The position numbers and the translations under genes were made by a program. This document shows positions 61,234-64,000 of a DNA stretch of 64,000 nucleotides, piece by piece (the first letter of the stretch is position 1; each line of letters starts with the position of its first letter). Source of the DNA: a bacterium (lineage in GTDB: Bacteria; Myxococcota_A; Bradymonadia; Bradymonadales; Bradymonadaceae). The stretch is taken from positions 34,868-98,867 of the forward strand of contig JAUIBR010000025.1 of the NCBI GenBank assembly GCA_030427705.1, written 5' to 3'. The notes under the pieces were generated by a model, which saw nothing but the letters and a program-made list of their open reading frames with translations, ran no database searches and was not told the origin of the DNA.

Positions 61234-62346
61234 CTACGGGGCGCTCGGTTCGAGTCGCCATCGCAGTTTGATGACCGGATCGAATCCACAAACCGATTCC
61301 ACGACGTTGCCGCTGAATGCAGCCGCGTCAGGAATGATCTCAAATCCGCAGATGAACTCGTAGCCTGTGAAGTCTTCATCATAGAGCTCGAGAATCATGC
61401 CGGCAGCGAGAGCTTCGTTGGTTAACCCAGGCGCCAGCAGCATGTCCCAGACCGGGGAAAAGGTCTCGGAACGGGTCGGGGTAATGTACTCCCAATAGAC
61501 GCCAAGCGTCGTGTCCTCAGCGTAGACGTAAACAAGCGGGTCTGGGTTCGAGAAAACGTCCCAGTCCCAAAAACTGATATCAGCCGAAAGCACATAGAGA
61601 TCCCATGCCGACCCGGTGACCGCCTCGCAGACACCATTCATGCAGCTTTGTCCCTGGACGCAGGCGACACAGGCGCCGCCACCGCTACCGCAAGCTGTTT
61701 CGTCGGGCATTTCAACGCAAGTATTGCCATTACAGCATCCGGCACACGATTGGGAGCAGCCTTGCGCAATGCAAGCGCCTCCGCCACAGACACTTCCCTG
61801 AATACCGCAGTTTAGGCACGCGGATCCCGCTGTACCGCAGGCCTCGTCTGCGTCGCCCATGACGCATTCGCCGTTTGTATTGCAACATCCCGCGCAGTTG
61901 TCGGGACCACAACCCGCGACGCAGCGACCATCGATGCAAGCAGAGCCAGCGCACATGGTGCAGAGGTTGCCGCCTGTTCCACATGCGTTGGCGTCGGCGC
62001 CTCCCAAACACTGACCATCGGTGGTGCAGCACCCATCACAATTGTCTGGGTTGCACGCTGGAGGCTCAACGCATTCACCGTCGTCGTTGCAGGCTAATCC
62101 GGTCGCACACGAGGTACATTGCGAACCTTGGGCGCCGCATGCCTCGTCGTCTTGTCCAGATTGACATTCACCATCTAGGAAACAACCGCCGCACGGTTGT
62201 GTGGACATGTCTGGGACCATGCGAACATTGTTGGGCCCTCGATTGTTGGCGTTATTCGAGTTTTCGGCAGTGGCTGTGTCGTCACTGCAGCCGAACGCGC
62301 CGAGCAAGAGAGCCAGCAGCGAAATTATTGAGACGAATTTCGACAT
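61234..62346 (-). CDS. Cys-rich lipoprotein with C-terminal C2-like domain
   Basis: A 370-residue lipoprotein (lipobox LGAFGC, C20) with a short Asn tether. Residues about 50-245 hold around 40 cysteines in five or six repeats of the type C-x2-C-C-x5-(E/Q)-C-x-G-x5-ACG (CDGCCTTDGQCLGG, CAGCCNTNGECVMG, CAGCCNGNTCVEMP). The last 120 residues form a beta-sandwich (WDLYVLSADISFWDWD, YVYAEDTT, LELYDEDFTGYEF) resembling C2 domains, with Asp-rich loops that could bind Ca2+. Probably a surface binding or adhesion protein. Confidence 0.83.
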   Translation of the reverse strand: MSKFVSIISLLALLLGAFGCSDDTATAENSNNANNRGPNNVRMVPDMSTQPCGGCFLDGECQSGQDDEACGAQGSQCTSCATGLACNDDGECVEPPACNPDNCDGCCTTDGQCLGGADANACGTGGNLCTMCAGSACIDGRCVAGCGPDNCAGCCNTNGECVMGDADEACGTAGSACLNCGIQGSVCGGGACIAQGCSQSCAGCCNGNTCVEMPDETACGSGGGACVACVQGQSCMNGVCEAVTGSAWDLYVLSADISFWDWDVFSNPDPLVYVYAEDTTLGVYWEYITPTRSETFSPVWDMLLAPGLTNEALAAGMILELYDEDFTGYEFICGFEIIPDAAAFSGNVVESVCGFDPVIKLRWRLEPSAP

Positions 62347-62390
62347 TCAATCACCAGTTGCATTATTCAAGGCGCGAGTTTGTAACAAAA

Positions 62391-62416
62391 TCGAATCGAG
62401 AATGAAAACGATTCGA
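62391..62416. promoter_or_regulatory. 8-bp dyad in a divergent intergenic region
   Basis: TCGAATCG, 10-nt spacer, CGATTCGA lies between the divergent lipoprotein gene (start 62346) and the M16 peptidase gene (start 62490). It is a candidate operator for one or both; no promoter element is clear. Confidence 0.45.
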
Positions 62417-62489
62417 CATGCACGGTGTTCCGCTCGCCCATCGTTGATTGTTGCGGTATGGCGTTTGCTGACTTTGAAATGAGAAGCTC

Positions 62490-64000
62490 ATGAGATTCAT
62501 CGTATTACTGTTCGTAATCGTCGCTGTTGGTTGTGGCTCAACCCCGGTTCCGCCAGACGAGGTTGTGGCTGAGCCAACGAAACCCCAGATGGTTCAAGAC
62601 CTGCCATCCGTGGAGGTGAAGTTCACGAAATTCGTCTTGGATAACGGACTGCGCGTTATCGTCCATGAAGATAGGAAGAACCCGCTTGTCGCCGTGAACG
62701 TTTGGTACCACGTGGGTTCGAAGGACGAGCGCTCCGGAAGAACTGGATTTGCCCACCTCTTTGAGCATTTGATGTTTCAGGGATCGGAGAATTTCGAAGG
62801 GGAGTATTTTGAACCTCTCGAGCGGGTAGGCGCGACTGACTTGAACGGAACAACGAACCGAGACCGGACCAACTATTTTCAGACTGTTCCAACAAACGGT
62901 CTCGAGGTTGCGTTGTGGATGGAAAGTGATCGCATGGGGCATTTTCAAGGCGCGATTACACAGGAACGACTCGACGAGCAAAGAGGGGTTGTGCAGAACG
63001 AAATGCGGCAGGGAATGAATCGCCCTTATGGTAAGGCGCGATTTGTGATTCCGCCGAATACCTATCCCGCGGGGCACCCATATTCGTGGACAACCATTGG
63101 AAGTATGGAGGACCTCAATGCGGCCTCGTTGGATGATGTGAAGACTTGGTTCAAGGACTACTACGGAGCCTCGAACGCCGTGGTCGTTCTCGCTGGGGAT
63201 ATTGACCCCGATACCGGTCGGAAACTCGCGGAGAAGTATTTTGGGCATATTCAACCCGGTCCTGCGGTAGAGCGTCGTGGGCCTTGGGTCGCCAGAATGA
63301 CCGAGCGACGCGAGGTTCGGATAGAAGACGAAGTACCCCAAGAGCGGGTCTTGTTTAGTTTCAACGTTCCTCAATACGGAACACAAACCGTTGAGCACCT
63401 TCGACTTGCGGCAATGGTCCTCGGCAACGGCAAAAATTCTCGCCTCTACAAGCGATTAGTTTACGAAGAGCAGCTCGCCACACGGGCCTCAGCCTATGTA
63501 TGGACTGGCGAGATTGGTTCTCAGTTTGTTGTTTATGCAGATACGCGCGCGGGCGCCGACCCGAATCAGGTCGAACAGATCCTCCGAGAAGAAATCGACA
63601 ACCTTCGATCCGCTGGGCCGACGCCTGATGAATTGATGCGCGCCAAGATGTCCTTCTTCTCGACTACCGTGTCGCGACTCGAACGAGTTGGTGGATTCGG
63701 TGGGAAGTCTGATCTCCTAGCCAGGAGCGAAGTGTATTTGGGTAATCCGGGAGGCTTTGTTCAACTTTTTGAGTGGCTTAGGAGTTCCTCTGAGGAACAA
63801 ATTCGACTCGCCGCAGAAGAATGGTTGGGTGAGGGGTACTTTGTGCTGCGAGTAGCGCCTCGGCAGAAATTCAGGGCCAACTCTATCAGTGCGGACCGAA
63901 GCAAGCTGCCGCAGCCCGGCGCAGCTCCCAATCTTCGATTGCCATCGTTGGAGCGATTCACTTTGTCCAATGGGGTCAAGGTCGTGTTTGCGCAGCGAAC
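62490..64000 (+). CDS. M16-family zinc peptidase lipoprotein (partial, runs off right edge)
   Basis: From ATG 62490 the frame is open to the window end (503 codons seen; M16 proteins are usually 450-950 residues). A signal peptide with lipobox VAVGC is followed by the M16 N-terminal half: inverted zinc motif H-x2-E-H (FAHLFEHLMF), NGTTNRDRTNYF and the distal acidic ligand region WMESDRMG. The end (LERFTLSNGVKVVFAQR) starts the second, inactive-type half. Pitrilysin-like enzymes degrade peptides; as a lipoprotein it acts in the periplasm or at the outer membrane. A dispersed element copy lies within. Confidence 0.93.
   Translation, partial: MRFIVLLFVIVAVGCGSTPVPPDEVVAEPTKPQMVQDLPSVEVKFTKFVLDNGLRVIVHEDRKNPLVAVNVWYHVGSKDERSGRTGFAHLFEHLMFQGSENFEGEYFEPLERVGATDLNGTTNRDRTNYFQTVPTNGLEVALWMESDRMGHFQGAITQERLDEQRGVVQNEMRQGMNRPYGKARFVIPPNTYPAGHPYSWTTIGSMEDLNAASLDDVKTWFKDYYGASNAVVVLAGDIDPDTGRKLAEKYFGHIQPGPAVERRGPWVARMTERREVRIEDEVPQERVLFSFNVPQYGTQTVEHLRLAAMVLGNGKNSRLYKRLVYEEQLATRASAYVWTGEIGSQFVVYADTRAGADPNQVEQILREEIDNLRSAGPTPDELMRAKMSFFSTTVSRLERVGGFGGKSDLLARSEVYLGNPGGFVQLFEWLRSSSEEQIRLAAEEWLGEGYFVLRVAPRQKFRANSISADRSKLPQPGAAPNLRLPSLERFTLSNGVKVVFAQR
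63777..63796 (-). repeat. dispersed element copy K
   Basis: Complement TCCTCAGAGGAACTCCTAAG, inside the M16 gene (L-R-S-S-S-E-E), with the perfect GTTCCT-CTG-AGGAAC palindrome. Confidence 0.6.

Noticed and set aside
1..64000. tRNA, rRNA and insertion sequences
   Set aside because: No cloverleaf T-arm signature, rRNA-like stretch or transposase frame was noticed while reading both strands; a covariance-model search would be decisive.

Overview
The window is a gene-dense bacterial chromosome segment of moderately high GC content. It has 46 protein genes, two of them cut by the window ends. I found no rRNA, tRNA, CRISPR array, insertion sequence or phage gene. Several traits point to a predatory or social deltaproteobacterial lineage (Myxococcota, perhaps Bradymonadales-like): Hanks-type Ser/Thr kinases (one fused to a STAND ATPase and TPRs), many large Cys-rich lipoproteins, Asn-rich 'NNANNSNN' tethers after the lipobox, and sigma-54 promoters. 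That placement is inference; no marker gene is present.

Layout. 1-6135: end of a Ser/Thr kinase gene, a membrane protein, a patatin-SDR pair, a secreted Cys-rich protein and a vWA lipoprotein. 6248-9762: gamma-glutamylcyclotransferase-like, RNase II-like, a lipoprotein and a predicted outer-membrane protein. 9861-13697: LysR regulator, a beta-propeller-like lipoprotein and a DUF7282-like/cupredoxin lipoprotein. 13853-22095: TPP enzyme, GDPD lipoprotein, VOC protein, secreted protein, AarF/UbiB kinase and a lipoprotein. 22163-31628: catabolic and redox enzymes (FAD monooxygenase, amidohydrolase, Rieske oxygenase, APS kinase, acyl-CoA dehydrogenase), a SUKH-like protein and a large membrane protein. 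31655-36891: VUT-family queuosine-precursor transporter and two Ser/Thr kinases. 37133-41106: PPC-type lipoprotein, PilZ protein, esterase lipoprotein, small lipoprotein and an M50-like membrane peptidase. 41139-48837: a translationally coupled six-gene operon that looks like a small-molecule biosynthetic cluster (dehydrogenase, asparagine synthetase-like, methyltransferase, Fe(II)/2OG-like oxygenase, adenylation-carrier-reductase, NadR-like). 48916-55492: polyphosphate:AMP phosphotransferase, RsgA, a hydrolase lipoprotein, an MpaB-like oxygenase and a YchJ-like protein. 55666-64000: a giant 1788-residue Cys-rich/LTD/beta-helix lipoprotein, another Cys-rich lipoprotein and the start of an M16 peptidase.

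The most unusual signals are at DNA level. (i) A dispersed element of about 20 bp, consensus ACCTCAYAGGAACTCGTAAC with a TTCCT-N3-AGGAA core, occurs about 12 times on both strands and in several reading frames, mostly inside unrelated genes; it behaves like a genome-wide iterated signal rather than a promoter site. (ii) Two lipoprotein genes carry -24/-12 (sigma-54) promoters at nearly identical distance from ATG. (iii) Two genes start directly after the T6 tract of an intrinsic terminator. (iv) Convergent genes repeatedly meet within a few bases, four pairs overlapping by exactly 4 bp around their stop codons.

Organisation is compact. Same-strand genes are commonly joined by ATGA, TGATG or TAATG junctions, and no stretch over 300 bases lacks a gene. 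All family names come from reading motifs by eye; no database search was run.
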